NCBI GenBank assembly: GCA_030425825.1
Contig: JAUHZY010000001.1
Coordinates: forward strand, 679,607 to 743,606
DNA: 64,000 nt
Source: Alphaproteobacteria bacterium
GTDB lineage: Bacteria; Pseudomonadota; Alphaproteobacteria; JAUHZY01
Direction: 5' to 3'
Shown here piece by piece: positions 48,185 to 58,201 of the stretch. The translations under genes were made by a program, and so were the position numbers. The notes below the pieces were generated by a model that had not been told where the DNA came from, searched no databases, and saw only the letters and a program-made list of their open reading frames with translations. Position 1 is the stretch's first letter, and the number at the start of each line of letters is the position of its first letter.

Positions 48185-48706
48185 TTACGATTGTTGATGA
48201 GCTGCTATTAGCTCGTCTGTTAAAACCAATTTTGCTTTTTCAATAGCTTCAAATGCTATTTCAATTTCTTGACCATCTACATTCAAAATTACGCGAGCAC
48301 TGTCATCTGACAAACCGCCCAATACGCCTGAAAACTTCTTTCTGCTTTCAAGACCTTCTATTTGAACCACTTCTTTAAGAACAACCTTTGCATCAAAACC
48401 TTCATAGTCCTTAAAGTCTTTTGGACGTGTTAAAGGGCGATCAATCCCAGGAGACGAAACTTCCAAGTTATAACGTCCTTCGATTGGGTCTTCGACATCT
48501 AAAAGCACAGAAACTGTTCTTGAAATATCTGCGCAATCATCAACATTGATCTGCTCACCGTCTTTACGGTCTACCATAATTTGTAGCGCTGGACGGTCTG
48601 AGGAATTAAAGCTGAGACGCACCAATTCGTATCCCATTTCTTCAATTGGTGAAGAAATCGTCTTTTGTATTGCTCTAAGAGCTGGTGTTTCTTTTGCAAT
48701 AATCAC
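48185..48706 (-). CDS. rimP: Ribosome maturation factor RimP
   Basis: Assists 30S assembly. The chosen start is GTG at 48704-48706, because AAGG lies seven bases upstream and the product (173 residues, VIIAKETPALRAIQK...) matches usual RimP starts; an in-frame ATG at 48775 would add 23 residues without a ribosome site. Motifs: GYELVRLSF, the VDDCADISRTVSVLLD region, and YNLEVSSPGIDRPL (about 98-111). It leads rimP-nusA. In many alphaproteobacteria trmB precedes rimP; here a Sel1 gene on the other strand separates them. Confidence 0.92.
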   Translation of the reverse strand: MIIAKETPALRAIQKTISSPIEEMGYELVRLSFNSSDRPALQIMVDRKDGEQINVDDCADISRTVSVLLDVEDPIEGRYNLEVSSPGIDRPLTRPKDFKDYEGFDAKVVLKEVVQIEGLESRKKFSGVLGGLSDDSARVILNVDGQEIEIAFEAIEKAKLVLTDELIAAHQQS

Positions 48707-48840
48707 TATAACGCCTTGATAAACAATAAAATACTCTATCGCCCTTCTCTTCCGAAAAGGTCCGCAAAACATCAAATTTTGGGGATATTACAGATATTTT
48801 TATAGGAAAAAAGACGAACAATCAAGGAAAAATATGTAAA

Positions 48841-48869
48841 TTGTCAAAAATCACAACTTATGTTATAAT
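48841..48869 (+). promoter_or_regulatory. Strong putative promoter of the Sel1 gene
   Basis: TTGTCA (48841-48846), 17 bases, TATAAT (48864-48869), with TG one base upstream of the -10 (extended -10). This is the best sigma70-like promoter in the window. It lies 46 bases before the ATG at 48915. Confidence 0.7.
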
Positions 48870-48914
48870 AGTTGATGTAACTCTTTGTTCGCCTTAAAAA
48901 AAATGAGGTCCGGT

Positions 48915-49292
48915 ATGAAAAAAATTCTAACAATACTTCTTTTCATTGTCTTTACATCTAGCGCCTTTGCAAGCGATGTTGATCGTGGATTTAATGCCTA
49001 TGATAAGGGGCATTACAAAAAAGCAATAGAATACTGGACGAAAGCGGCTGATAAAGAGCCTACTGCTGCCTACCAGCTCGGCCTCATGCACCTTGAGGGC
49101 ACTGGCGTTTCTCAGGACATGAAAGAAGCTAAATATTGGCTTTGCAAAGCGGCAGGTGATGGCAGTCTGACGGCAAACAGCCTTCTTGAACAAATGTCGC
49201 GACAATTTGGTCCATGCTTAAGAACATCACACAAACATGACGATGTTGATGTTATTCCTCATCTACCAAGCATTATAGCGCCTAAGAAATAG
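48915..49292 (+). CDS. Exported Sel1/TPR-repeat protein
   Basis: The 125-residue protein has a signal peptide (KKILTILLFIVFTSSAFA, cleavage near residue 19), then a TPR-like unit (GFNAYDKGHYKKAIEYWTKAA) and a Sel1 unit (AAYQLGLMHLEGTGVSQDMKEAKYWLCKAA). Two cysteines (CKAA and GPCLR) could form a disulfide in the periplasm. The ATG at 48915 follows GAGGTCCGG. Such short Sel1 proteins usually mediate protein contacts; the partner is unknown. It is inserted on the opposite strand between trmB and rimP; its end overlaps the trmB end by 11 bases. Confidence 0.85.
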   Translation: MKKILTILLFIVFTSSAFASDVDRGFNAYDKGHYKKAIEYWTKAADKEPTAAYQLGLMHLEGTGVSQDMKEAKYWLCKAAGDGSLTANSLLEQMSRQFGPCLRTSHKHDDVDVIPHLPSIIAPKK

Positions 49293-49995
49293 CTTTATAA
49301 ATCCAACGCGTACATACATGTTGTTTTTGAAAAGACTTTTCTTCGAACTTTGTAGGAATCCAACCGTCTGGACGTTTCTCTGGTGTCTCCCACACATCCT
49401 GTGTAAGCAACTCAAAGTCTTCTCTGACAGACATATGATCATTTGTCCATGCACGATAGTCGTCGTGGTCTGTTGCAAGAATAAGCTGCCCTTCCGGTTT
49501 CAAAACACTGTGAAAAAGATCTAAGTTGTCTTGGTTTAAAAAACGCCTTTTATGGTGCCGTGCCTTGGGCCAAGGGTCAGGAAAAAGAAGAAAGATCTTC
49601 GTTAAGAAATTTTCAGGCAAAGCAGAAAGCAGTAAGTGTGCATCCTGTCGCAATAATCTTATATTTTGAATGTTGTCTTTATCAATTTTACGTGCTGCTG
49701 AAGCCAGTCCACCTGTAAAAGGCTCAACCCCTATCAAAGTAACATCAGGGTTTTTCAGCGCGCGACCACAAATATGCTCGCCCATACCACAGCCAATCTC
49801 GAACCAGACTTCACCTGTGATCGCTTGCAAGAATGATTCAATCAGCGCTTGTCGTTCGCCTTCTTCTTCGGGAAGAAAGATGCCGTAAGAATCAAAAACA
49901 CGGTCAAGTGTTAAACGTTGAGACTCTGTAAGACCACGACCGCCTATCCCAGAATAAAAACCAGGGCGGTATATCGGCCAGTCTTGCTTAGACAT
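49282..49995 (-). CDS. trmB: tRNA (guanine-N7-)-methyltransferase
   Basis: Makes m7G46 in tRNA using SAM. The 237-residue protein has the SAM motif WFEIGCGMGEHI (about 78-89), the acidic GVEPFTGG, and the family motif FLLFPDPWPKARHHKRRF. It starts two bases after the metK stop, so SAM synthesis and a SAM user are coupled, the order known from alphaproteobacteria. Its last 11 bases overlap the convergent Sel1 gene. Confidence 0.94.
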   Translation of the reverse strand: MSKQDWPIYRPGFYSGIGGRGLTESQRLTLDRVFDSYGIFLPEEEGERQALIESFLQAITGEVWFEIGCGMGEHICGRALKNPDVTLIGVEPFTGGLASAARKIDKDNIQNIRLLRQDAHLLLSALPENFLTKIFLLFPDPWPKARHHKRRFLNQDNLDLFHSVLKPEGQLILATDHDDYRAWTNDHMSVREDFELLTQDVWETPEKRPDGWIPTKFEEKSFQKQHVCTRWIYKAIS

Positions 49996-49997
49996 AA

Positions 49998-51164
49998 TTA
50001 AAAAGCAGCTTTAAGCTTGTCAACGAGATCTGTTTTCTCCCACGAAAAACCACCATCAGACGCAGGTTTGCGACCAAAGTGTCCATAAGAAGCTGTACGC
50101 TCATAAATAGGACGGTGAAGTTTTAAGTGATCACGAATACCACGTGGCGATAGATCAACAAGCTGCTGAAGAACTTCAGATAACTTCTTTTCATCAACCT
50201 CACCTGTGCCGTGGTTATTCACATAAACAGAGAGTGGCTTTGCAACACCAATCGCATATGACAATTGAATTGTACAAGCCTCAGCAATTCCTGCTGCAAC
50301 AACATTTTTTGCTAAATATCTTGCAGCATAAGCAGCCGAGCGATCAACTTTTGTTGGATCCTTACCCGAAAATGCGCCACCACCATGTGGTGCTTTACCG
50401 CCATAGGTATCTACAATAATTTTACGCCCTGTTAGACCAGCATCTCCATCAGGACCACCAATCACAAAACGTCCTGTTGGATTAACATAAAACTCTTCTT
50501 CTGGGCACATCCAGCCTTCTGGCAAAACCTTATTGACAATTGGACGTACAATCTCACGCACATCACTTTGTGTCATGTTTTTTGCATGCTGCGTTGAAAC
50601 AACAACAGAAGTTGCACCAACAGGCTTTCCATCCACATAACGCAAGCTGACTTGGGCTTTTGCATCTGGCATAAGGCCTTTAATGTCACCGTTATGACGC
50701 CCGTCTGTCATTAATTTTAAAATCAAATTTGCATAATAAACTGGCGCAGGCATTAATACATCTGTCTCACGACACGCATAACCAAACATAATTCCTTGGT
50801 CACCAGCACCCTCTTCTTTGTTTGTGTCACCATCGACACCCATCGCAATATCTGCAGACTGCTCATGAACAAAGTTATAAAAGTTAATATCTTGCCAATG
50901 AAAACCACGCTGTTCATAGCCAATATTTTTAATAACTTGGCGTGCAACGTTTTCCATTTGTGTGTGTGAGATATGCTGCTCTCCACGCACCTCACCAGCC
51001 AGAACAATCTTATTTGTTGTTGCAAGTGTTTCAACAGCCACGCGCGCTTCAGGATCAGATTTTAAAAACAAATCAACAATAGCATCTGAAACACGGTCAC
51101 AAACCTTGTCTGGATGTCCTTCTGAAACTGACTCACTAGTGAAAACATAATTTTCTAGGGGCAT
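49998..51164 (-). CDS. metK: S-adenosylmethionine synthetase
   Basis: Forms SAM from methionine and ATP. The 388-residue protein has the start [20 protein letters not shown], the [12 protein letters not shown] motif (about 118-129) and the P-loop-like [21 protein letters not shown] precedes the ATG. It heads metK-trmB. A promoter fits at 51208-51235; I see no known SAM riboswitch pattern in the leader. Confidence 0.96.
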   Translation of the reverse strand: MPLENYVFTSESVSEGHPDKVCDRVSDAIVDLFLKSDPEARVAVETLATTNKIVLAGEVRGEQHISHTQMENVARQVIKNIGYEQRGFHWQDINFYNFVHEQSADIAMGVDGDTNKEEGAGDQGIMFGYACRETDVLMPAPVYYANLILKLMTDGRHNGDIKGLMPDAKAQVSLRYVDGKPVGATSVVVSTQHAKNMTQSDVREIVRPIVNKVLPEGWMCPEEEFYVNPTGRFVIGGPDGDAGLTGRKIIVDTYGGKAPHGGGAFSGKDPTKVDRSAAYAARYLAKNVVAAGIAEACTIQLSYAIGVAKPLSVYVNNHGTGEVDEKKLSEVLQQLVDLSPRGIRDHLKLHRPIYERTASYGHFGRKPASDGGFSWEKTDLVDKLKAAF

Positions 51165-51207
51165 TTTTTATTCCTTAAATGTATTCTGTGTTAGAAATGA
51201 GATTCAT

Positions 51208-51235
51208 ACTTTATCAAGTTTTATCCTCTCTTCAA
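51208..51235 (-). promoter_or_regulatory. Putative promoter of metK-trmB
   Basis: Minus strand: TTGAAG (51230-51235), 16 bases, TAAAGT (51208-51213), about 45 bases before the ATG. Four of six matches in each box, so moderate. Confidence 0.4.
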
Positions 51236-51380
51236 ATAAAATCAGCATACTGGACCTTGTTGATGTTGTTTTTTTTGTATTCTGATCTTTATTTCAAACA
51301 TCCCGCTTGTAAAAAAGCTTTTCCTCACTACCTATACGTCATAAGCTCGCTATAAATATTGAAAATAGAAGGAAAATATT

Positions 51381-52178
51381 ATGAAAATCGGTGTTGTTGG
51401 ATGTATGGGACGTATGGGCTCGACGCATATCAAGAAGATTCTAGAAACAGACGGTCTTGAACTTGCTGGTGCAATTGACAAACCCGAGGCATACATAACA
51501 GGACAAGATGTTGGTGAACTTATTGGCATGCCCCCTATTGGTGTTGAGGTTGGCGACAATCCAACAGAACTATTTGAAGTTTCCGAAGCTGTCATTGACT
51601 TTACCAAACCAGAAGTTGGCATCAACCATGCTGAAATCGCAGCAGCAACAGGCACGCCACTGGTCATTGGCACAACAGGTTTTAGCGACACAGAAATGAA
51701 AGCTATCAAAACTTTTGCAAAGAAAATTCCTATTGTCATGTCTTTCAACATGAGTATTGGCGTCAACCTTATGAAAGCACTCGTCGAGCAAGCTGCTCAA
51801 AGACTGGGCCTAGAGTATGATATTGAGATCACAGAGATGCATCATCGTCACAAAGTTGATGCACCGTCTGGCACAGCTATTGAACTTGGGAATGTCATCG
51901 CAGAAACACGTGGCAAAAAACTTGAAGACATTACAGCTGATCCACGCGTTGGCCACACAGGCGCTCGCAAAGAAGGTGAAATTGGCTTTGCTGTTCAACG
52001 CGGCGGTGAAATTATTGGTGAACACACAGTCATGTTTGCAGGACCAAGTGAGCGCATCGAAATCACACACCGTGCTTACGATCGAGGGCTCTTCTCGGAC
52101 GGCGCGATTCTCGCGGCAAAATGGTTAAAAGACCGCGATCCAGGCCTTTATTCTATGAAAGATGTATTGGATTTATAA
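51381..52178 (+). CDS. dapB: 4-hydroxy-tetrahydrodipicolinate reductase
   Basis: NAD(P)H-dependent step of lysine/diaminopimelate synthesis. The 265-residue protein has a Rossmann start KIGVVGCMGRMG (usual GAxGRMG), VIDFTKPE, GTTGF, the catalytic EMHHRHKVDAPSGTA (about 151-165) and a C-terminal SDGAILAAKWL. AAGGAAA precedes the ATG. It diverges from metK with a 216-base gap and converges on the XRE regulator with one base between stop codons. Confidence 0.96.
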   Translation: MKIGVVGCMGRMGSTHIKKILETDGLELAGAIDKPEAYITGQDVGELIGMPPIGVEVGDNPTELFEVSEAVIDFTKPEVGINHAEIAAATGTPLVIGTTGFSDTEMKAIKTFAKKIPIVMSFNMSIGVNLMKALVEQAAQRLGLEYDIEITEMHHRHKVDAPSGTAIELGNVIAETRGKKLEDITADPRVGHTGARKEGEIGFAVQRGGEIIGEHTVMFAGPSERIEITHRAYDRGLFSDGAILAAKWLKDRDPGLYSMKDVLDL

Positions 52179-52179
52179 A

Positions 52180-52938
52180 CTACTCTTCAACTGTATGTGC
52201 AATAACCACAGCAACAATTTTATGTGGGTCATGCTCCGTTGGCGTGTAAGAAATTTCTGCGGTCTCAAGAGATGGCTCTTCTTTCCACTTCTTGGCCCTT
52301 TCTTTCAAATGCCCTTCTGAGCTTCCTTTTCTTGATGTGATCATTTCAGACGTCATTAAATTGTCTGTACTTTTTGCATAAAGTGGCACGTCTCCATTTT
52401 CGCCTTGTGTACCAAGCTCAAAAACACGCAGCTTACCTTGTCCATCATTCAATGATGACCAAACCAGCACACGTTGTTTAGATTTCAAAGGACGCGCCCA
52501 TTCTTCAAGAGGAACGCAAAAAAGGCGAGAGCCTTTTGGGTAAATCTGGTTAACAGAATGGTCCTCAACTGTCGCAGCAAACACATTTTTATTCTTATAT
52601 TTGGCAGGCTTTAAACCAACGACCTCTTCTTGTTTTTTTTCGATATACGTCGATGGTTGCATATGTTGATTTGAGATAATTGCTTTCGAATAGACCAAAT
52701 CACCTAGCGGCGTTGAAGGGTAATGACTTGATGTTTGTTCTTCGATTAAATATTCAACAGAAACATTAAGAACAGAAGCGATCGCCTTCAGTGTATCTGC
52801 GCGTGGATTTTTTACACGGTCTTTCAAAATATCTCGGATAGCAGTCTCATTCAAAGACGCCTTCAAAGAAAGCGCTTTTTGAGAAAGGCCCTCTTTTTGC
52901 ATTAACTCTTTTATTCTTGTTCTTAGTATATCACTCAT
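52180..52938 (-). CDS. XRE-family regulator with LexA/S24-like C-terminal domain
   Basis: The protein has an N-terminal helix-turn-helix of Cro/CI type (LSQKALSLKASLNETAIRDILKDRVKNPRADTL, spread over about 18-50), then a linker and a C-terminal beta-rich domain (EDHSVNQIYPKGSRLFCVP...LVWSSLNDGQGKLRVFEL) resembling the S24/LexA fold; a clear catalytic lysine is not seen, so autocleavage is doubtful. The start at 52938 (252 residues) is preferred; an in-frame ATG at 53025 adds 29 residues but coincides with the -35 box of the divergent gene. Such repressors usually control the facing promoter. Confidence 0.8.
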   Translation of the reverse strand: MSDILRTRIKELMQKEGLSQKALSLKASLNETAIRDILKDRVKNPRADTLKAIASVLNVSVEYLIEEQTSSHYPSTPLGDLVYSKAIISNQHMQPSTYIEKKQEEVVGLKPAKYKNKNVFAATVEDHSVNQIYPKGSRLFCVPLEEWARPLKSKQRVLVWSSLNDGQGKLRVFELGTQGENGDVPLYAKSTDNLMTSEMITSRKGSSEGHLKERAKKWKEEPSLETAEISYTPTEHDPHKIVAVVIAHTVEE

Positions 52939-53018
52939 TTGAAGGATGATTTCATAAAACCTTTTTTGCGTCACTAGGGTTTTATCCCATTGACAAATGG
53001 GATTTTCCCAATTACTAG

Positions 53019-53047
53019 TTGACATGTGTTTTTTATTGTTTTAAAAA
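53019..53047 (+). promoter_or_regulatory. Putative promoter of the small gene divergent from the XRE regulator
   Basis: TTGACA (53019-53024), 17 bases, TAAAAA (53042-53047). On the other strand TTGTGT (53053-53058), 17 bases, TAAAAA (53030-53035) forms a facing promoter, so the two overlap. Confidence 0.55.
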
Positions 53048-53056
53048 TAAAAACAC
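53026..53056. promoter_or_regulatory. Candidate operator palindrome in the XRE divergent region
   Basis: The arms GTGTTTTTTATT (53026-53037) and AATAAAAACAC (53046-53056) are inverted copies with one extra T. The repeat covers both -10 boxes of the facing promoters, a typical position for autoregulation by a Cro/CI-type protein. Confidence 0.5.
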
Positions 53057-53077
53057 AACCTATGGTTTTATATTTAT

Positions 53078-53302
53078 ATGAAAGAGCTTAAAATGTTAAT
53101 TACTCCTAAACAAAATATATTCCTATATTCAGAGGTGTATAAAAGAATGCAACAGGTACGCCCTTACATGTCAAAAGATTCATTGCGTAAAAAGGTTCAT
53201 GAATACAGTCGCGTTATCAGTGATGCTGCCGTGACTGTCGATGACATACCGACGCTTATTGAATGTCTCATTCCTAAAAATGATAACCTGGACTTTTCAT
53301 AA
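53078..53302 (+). CDS. Small orphan protein divergent from the XRE regulator
   Basis: Unrecognised protein of 74 residues (or 69 from the ATG at 53093, which has GAAAGAG upstream). It is basic in the middle (SKDSLRKKVHEYSRV) and ends in an acidic tail; no membrane helix. It has a good promoter within the shared control region and is probably under control of the XRE protein. The gene nth follows after 43 bases on the same strand. Confidence 0.6.
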   Translation: MKELKMLITPKQNIFLYSEVYKRMQQVRPYMSKDSLRKKVHEYSRVISDAAVTVDDIPTLIECLIPKNDNLDFS

Positions 53303-53345
53303 ACTTTTGTCATAATCCCTTTAAAAACTGGGATAAGTATAAAGT

Positions 53346-53978
53346 ATGAAAAAAGAGATTATTGAAGAAATATTTGTACGCTGGAAAAAACAGCTGCCTA
53401 AACCAACAACTGAACTAGATTATACAAACACTTACACTCTTCTTGTTGCTGTTGTTATGTCTGCTCAGTCAACCGATGTCGGCGTGAATAAAGCGACAAA
53501 AGAACTCTTTAAAGTCGCAGATACGCCAGAAAAAATGGTGAAACTTGGTTTAGATGGTTTAAAGCAACACATTAAAACCATCGGGCTTTACAACAATAAA
53601 GCAAAAAATGTGATTGCACTTTCCAAGCAGCTTATCGAAAAGCACAATAGTGAAGTACCTGATGACCGCGCAAGCCTGGAAGACTTACCCGGTGTCGGAC
53701 GAAAAACAGCAAATGTTGTTTTGAACACAGCCTTTGGCCACCCTGTGATCGCTGTTGATACACACATTTTCCGTGTTTCGAATCGTATCGGCTTTGGGAA
53801 AGGAAAAACGCCCTTAGATGTTGAGAAAAAACTTATTAAAAATGTTCCAGACACATTCAAAGTTGATGCACATCACTGGATCATTTTACATGGTCGCTAT
53901 ACTTGTAAAGCACAAAAACCAGACTGTAAAAATTGTATTATCAATGATTTGTGTGGCTATAAGAAAAAACTTTTATAA
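53346..53978 (+). CDS. nth: Endonuclease III
   Basis: Bifunctional DNA glycosylase/AP lyase for oxidised pyrimidines. The 210-residue protein has the helix-hairpin-helix LEDLPGVGRKTANVVL with catalytic K120, the essential D138 in VDTHIFRVSNR, and the 4Fe-4S cysteines in CKAQKPDCKNCIINDLC near the C-terminus. All key residues are at the E. coli positions. It may be co-transcribed with the small orphan before it. Confidence 0.96.
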   Translation: MKKEIIEEIFVRWKKQLPKPTTELDYTNTYTLLVAVVMSAQSTDVGVNKATKELFKVADTPEKMVKLGLDGLKQHIKTIGLYNNKAKNVIALSKQLIEKHNSEVPDDRASLEDLPGVGRKTANVVLNTAFGHPVIAVDTHIFRVSNRIGFGKGKTPLDVEKKLIKNVPDTFKVDAHHWIILHGRYTCKAQKPDCKNCIINDLCGYKKKLL

Positions 53979-54039
53979 AAGGCTTTGAAAGCATTCTTTC
54001 TATTCGTTAGACTCCACTCAAAAGGAACCTTTATAAACC

Positions 54040-55812
54040 ATGACATTAGATCAATTTCTCATTTTCTGCATTCTTGGCGTAACGATGATTTTCTTCATTT
54101 GGGGAAGATGGCGCTTTGATTTAGTTGCCTTTATCGCATTGATCACAGCCGTGGTTCTTGACCTTGTTCCTGCACGCGATGCCTTTTTTGGCTTCAGTGA
54201 CTCCGCTGTCGTTACTGTAATTATGGTTTTGGCAATCTCGAAAGCCCTGCAACGCGCAAAAATATTTGATCCTTTGGTCGAGCTTGGCTCCCATTATATG
54301 AAGCATCATTTGGCACATATTGGCATTCTTTGTGTTTTGGCCGCTGTTCTTTCAGCCTTCATGAATAATGTTGGTGCGCTTTCATTGCTCATGCCGGTTG
54401 CCATGCAGACAGCCCACGCACAAAATCGTTCGCCAGCCCTTCTTTTAATGCCTCTTAGCTTTGCTTCTATTCTAGGCGGCATGACAACACTGATTGGAAC
54501 ACCCCCGAATATTATCATCTCAAACTATCGTGAGCGCATGCTGGGTGAACCTTTTGGCATGTTTGACTTTTCCCCGGTAGGCAGTACAATGGTTCTTGTC
54601 GGGATCAGCTTTATCATCTTGGTCGGGTGGCGTTTGATTCCTATTCACCGTAAAACAGACAGCTCGGAAGATTTTTTTGATATTCCAAGTTATATCATTG
54701 AAGTTAAAGTGACAGATAAATGCCCTTATATTGGCAGAACCGTCCGGACATTTGAAAGTGAACAAGATGATGTTGTTGTCATGGGCATGATTCGTGATAG
54801 CAAGAAGCATTTAAAGCCTGGCAGAAATAGTCGCCTTGTTGAAAATGACATTCTTATCTTACGTACAGATCCAGAAGCTTTTAAGCACCTTTTTGATAAA
54901 CTTGGCCTCAGCCTTAGCGGCACAAAAGAAGATTATATTGAACACTTACGCTCTGATGAAATTGGTTTTGTTGAAGCTGTTATTCCTCCTAACTCGGAAC
55001 TGGAAGGGAAAACACCTAAAGGCCTAAACTTAAGATCAGCACATGGATTAAACTTAGCTGCCGTGGCACGTGATGGCTCACCGATTCGTGGACGCCTAGG
55101 ACGTGTTCGGTTTAGGCAGGGAGACGTGCTGTTGCTTCAAGGCGAGAAACGTGGCTTGCGTGATGCAATCGCGGCACTTGGTGCACTTCCCCTAGCAGAG
55201 CGCGACTTAACGGTCAACAAATCTGGGCCAGCAGTCTTATCTCTTCTTATCTTTGTTGGTGCAATCACATCTAGTGCTGTTGGTGCACTGCCTATTCATG
55301 TTGCATTTGCAGCCGCAGTAATCCTTCTAATTCTCACAGAAATCGTGTCGCTTCATGACGTCTACAAGGCTATTGATTGGCCTATTATCGTTCTTCTTGG
55401 CTCGATGATACCATTGGGCATGGCCCTGGAAAGCACAGGCGGCACAACTCTTATTGCAGGCTCTATCATTGATGTCGCAGGAGATGTATCAGCGCCTGTT
55501 ATTCTAGGTATTATTATGGTTGCGACAATGACGCTTTCTGACATTATGAATAATGCCGCCACAGCTGTTGTTATGGCCCCTATTGCGATCAGTATTTCGC
55601 AACAACTTGGCGTCAATCCAGATCCTTTCTTAATGGCAGTTGCTGTTGGTGCATCATGTGCCTTCTTGACGCCTATTGGGCATCAAAACAATATGCTCGT
55701 AATGAACCCAGGAGGCTATCACTTTGGTGATTACTGGAAGGTTGGACTACCCCTTGAGATTCTCATCATCTTGACATCAATCCCCATGATCTTGTGGGCG
55801 TTTCCTCTTTAA
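54040..55812 (+). CDS. SLC13/DASS-type permease with two RCK_C (TrkA_C) domains
   Basis: The 590-residue protein has two membrane halves separated by two cytosolic TrkA_C domains (about 210-395: CPYIGRTVRTFESEQDDVVV... and SELEGKTPKGLNLRSAHGLNLAAV...). Membrane motifs include LIGTPPNIIIS (about 152-162) and NNAATAVVMAPIAI (about 506-519), matching the two Asn-Thr-type motifs of DASS transporters. Proteins of this layout carry sulfate, arsenite or dicarboxylates with sodium; the substrate is unknown. AAAGGAACC precedes the ATG. A hairpin-rich spacer follows. Confidence 0.9.
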   Translation: MTLDQFLIFCILGVTMIFFIWGRWRFDLVAFIALITAVVLDLVPARDAFFGFSDSAVVTVIMVLAISKALQRAKIFDPLVELGSHYMKHHLAHIGILCVLAAVLSAFMNNVGALSLLMPVAMQTAHAQNRSPALLLMPLSFASILGGMTTLIGTPPNIIISNYRERMLGEPFGMFDFSPVGSTMVLVGISFIILVGWRLIPIHRKTDSSEDFFDIPSYIIEVKVTDKCPYIGRTVRTFESEQDDVVVMGMIRDSKKHLKPGRNSRLVENDILILRTDPEAFKHLFDKLGLSLSGTKEDYIEHLRSDEIGFVEAVIPPNSELEGKTPKGLNLRSAHGLNLAAVARDGSPIRGRLGRVRFRQGDVLLLQGEKRGLRDAIAALGALPLAERDLTVNKSGPAVLSLLIFVGAITSSAVGALPIHVAFAAAVILLILTEIVSLHDVYKAIDWPIIVLLGSMIPLGMALESTGGTTLIAGSIIDVAGDVSAPVILGIIMVATMTLSDIMNNAATAVVMAPIAISISQQLGVNPDPFLMAVAVGASCAFLTPIGHQNNMLVMNPGGYHFGDYWKVGLPLEILIILTSIPMILWAFPL

Positions 55813-55872
55813 AAAAACAACTCTTCTTTATATTAATTTAAAGCCCTTTTTCTTTTGATTAAGGTTGCAGAA

Positions 55873-55967
55873 TTTGTTAGCAGTCTTTTACTGCAGAAAG
55901 TTCTTTCTCTGCGATACTAACAAAAGTATCTTTTTAAGATACAATTATCCTTGGCGGATAAAGCCAA
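55873..55967 (+). ncRNA. Candidate structured RNA (three-way junction plus two hairpins)
   Basis: Between the SLC13 gene and the GNAT gene, perfect stems crowd 95 bases. P1: TTTGTTAG (55873-55880) with CTAACAAA (55917-55924). Inside it, P2: GCAGT/ACTGC (55880-55894, loop CTTTT) and P3: AGAAA/TTTCT (55895-55908, loop GTTC). Then P4: GTATCTT/AAGATAC (55926-55942, loop TTT) and P5: TTGGC/GCCAA (55951-55967). GCAGA (55893-55897) can also pair with TCTGC (55908-55912), which would break P2. This could be a leader RNA, a switch or a 3' processing element. No known family is recognised. Confidence 0.4.
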
Positions 55968-55985
55968 ATTCTTTATAACATTTTT

Positions 55986-56646
55986 ATGAGAAAAGATGCA
56001 CACAGCCTTACAACACCGCATATACAAAGAATTGCGGCACAAGTAGAAGAGCAGCTCCCACAACCTGCGGAGCCCATCACGTATTGGCATATGCAGCTTG
56101 ATAAAGCAAAATTCAAGACCTCAGACAACACTCGCCTTCAAATCTCAGCGCAGTATGATCAACTGGTTGTCACGCAAGCCCCCCCCTTCACGAGAAGAAG
56201 AATATGCCATGCGCTCTGAAATATGCGCAATGAGCGGGTGGAAAACTGTGGCAATGCACACGAAAGAAGATTGGGAAGATAAGCAAAAGAGTGTTTTGGA
56301 AAGTTACTGGCTTTATCAAGATGGTAACTTGGTTGGCTTTGCTGAGTTTGATGGTCACGAAGATGGTCCTTTCAGATGCAAAGAAGATCTTCCAAAAAAT
56401 AAAGATGGCAGCAAAGGGTTTTGGTTATCTTATATCGGCATAAGACCTAAATTTATCGGCAAGGGACTTGGGAAACACCTTCTTATAAACGCCATACAAG
56501 ATGCTTTTTCTAAACACTCCGAAAAAGATTTCATTTGTCTAATGACATCTTCATGTGACAATCAGCCAGCAGCGAAAAATCTATATCAAAAAACAGGCTT
56601 TCAAACTTACGACAGTGGTGCTATAGAAATGCCTCACGACAGATGA
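55986..56646 (+). CDS. GNAT N-acetyltransferase, reading frame split at a C8 tract
   Basis: Two frames together make one GNAT protein. From the ATG at 55986 the first frame reads to LVVTQAPP and then runs off-frame to a stop at 56219; the second frame continues with SREEEYAMRSEICAM to 56646. The switch falls exactly in eight Cs at 56179-56186; removing one C joins them into about 219 residues. The GNAT acetyl-CoA motif is IGIRPKFIGKGLGKHLL, and a QPAAKNLYQKTGF helix follows. A shorter product could start at the ATG at 56209. Phase variation, real decay or a sequencing error are all possible. Confidence 0.7.
56179..56186 (+). repeat. C8 homopolymer tract inside the GNAT gene
   Basis: Eight consecutive Cs, the longest G/C run noticed in this AT-rich window, lie at the point where the GNAT frame breaks. 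Seven Cs restore one frame. Such tracts are typical slipped-strand switch sites. Confidence 0.8.
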
Positions 56647-56673
56647 TTTTTTCTTAAAAACTTTATCTCATCA

Positions 56674-56719
56674 CTCAAAAAACCTGAGCATGCCCACAAA
56701 AAAAGAGTCGGTATGCTCA
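56674..56719 (-). terminator. Intrinsic terminator of eno
   Basis: On the minus strand GAGCATACC (56718-56710) pairs with GGCATGCTC (56694-56686) with one G-U pair across a 15-base loop, and six Ts follow after AGG (56683 leftward). It lies about 45 bases after the eno stop. Confidence 0.65.
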
Positions 56720-56763
56720 CAGAGATCCTGGAAAAAGCTACATACATATCTCAAAGACAGTAA

Positions 56764-58053
<1,290 letters not shown>

Positions 58054-58151
58054 TTAGCAATTCGCCTTGCATCATTGCGCGCACGTCTGTTTTTGTCAAT
58101 TGCTGTGTAAACAATAAGCCTGAAATAGCGACTAAAAAAAGAACAGGCAAC

Positions 58152-58168
58152 ACCTTTTCCTAAAAGGT
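58152..58168. promoter_or_regulatory. Hairpin in the eno upstream region
   Basis: ACCTTTT (58152-58158) pairs perfectly with AAAAGGT (58162-58168) across CCT. It lies 110 bases before the eno start and just before a TTGACA (58176-58181) facing the other way. It may belong to the eno leader or be an operator. Confidence 0.3.
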
Positions 58169-58201
58169 CACAATGTTGACAACTGCCAAAAGCCCCCCAC
58201 A

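Noticed and set aside
51165..51380. SAM riboswitch upstream of metK
   Set aside because: I could not find the conserved core of SAM-I, SAM-II or SAH elements on either strand.
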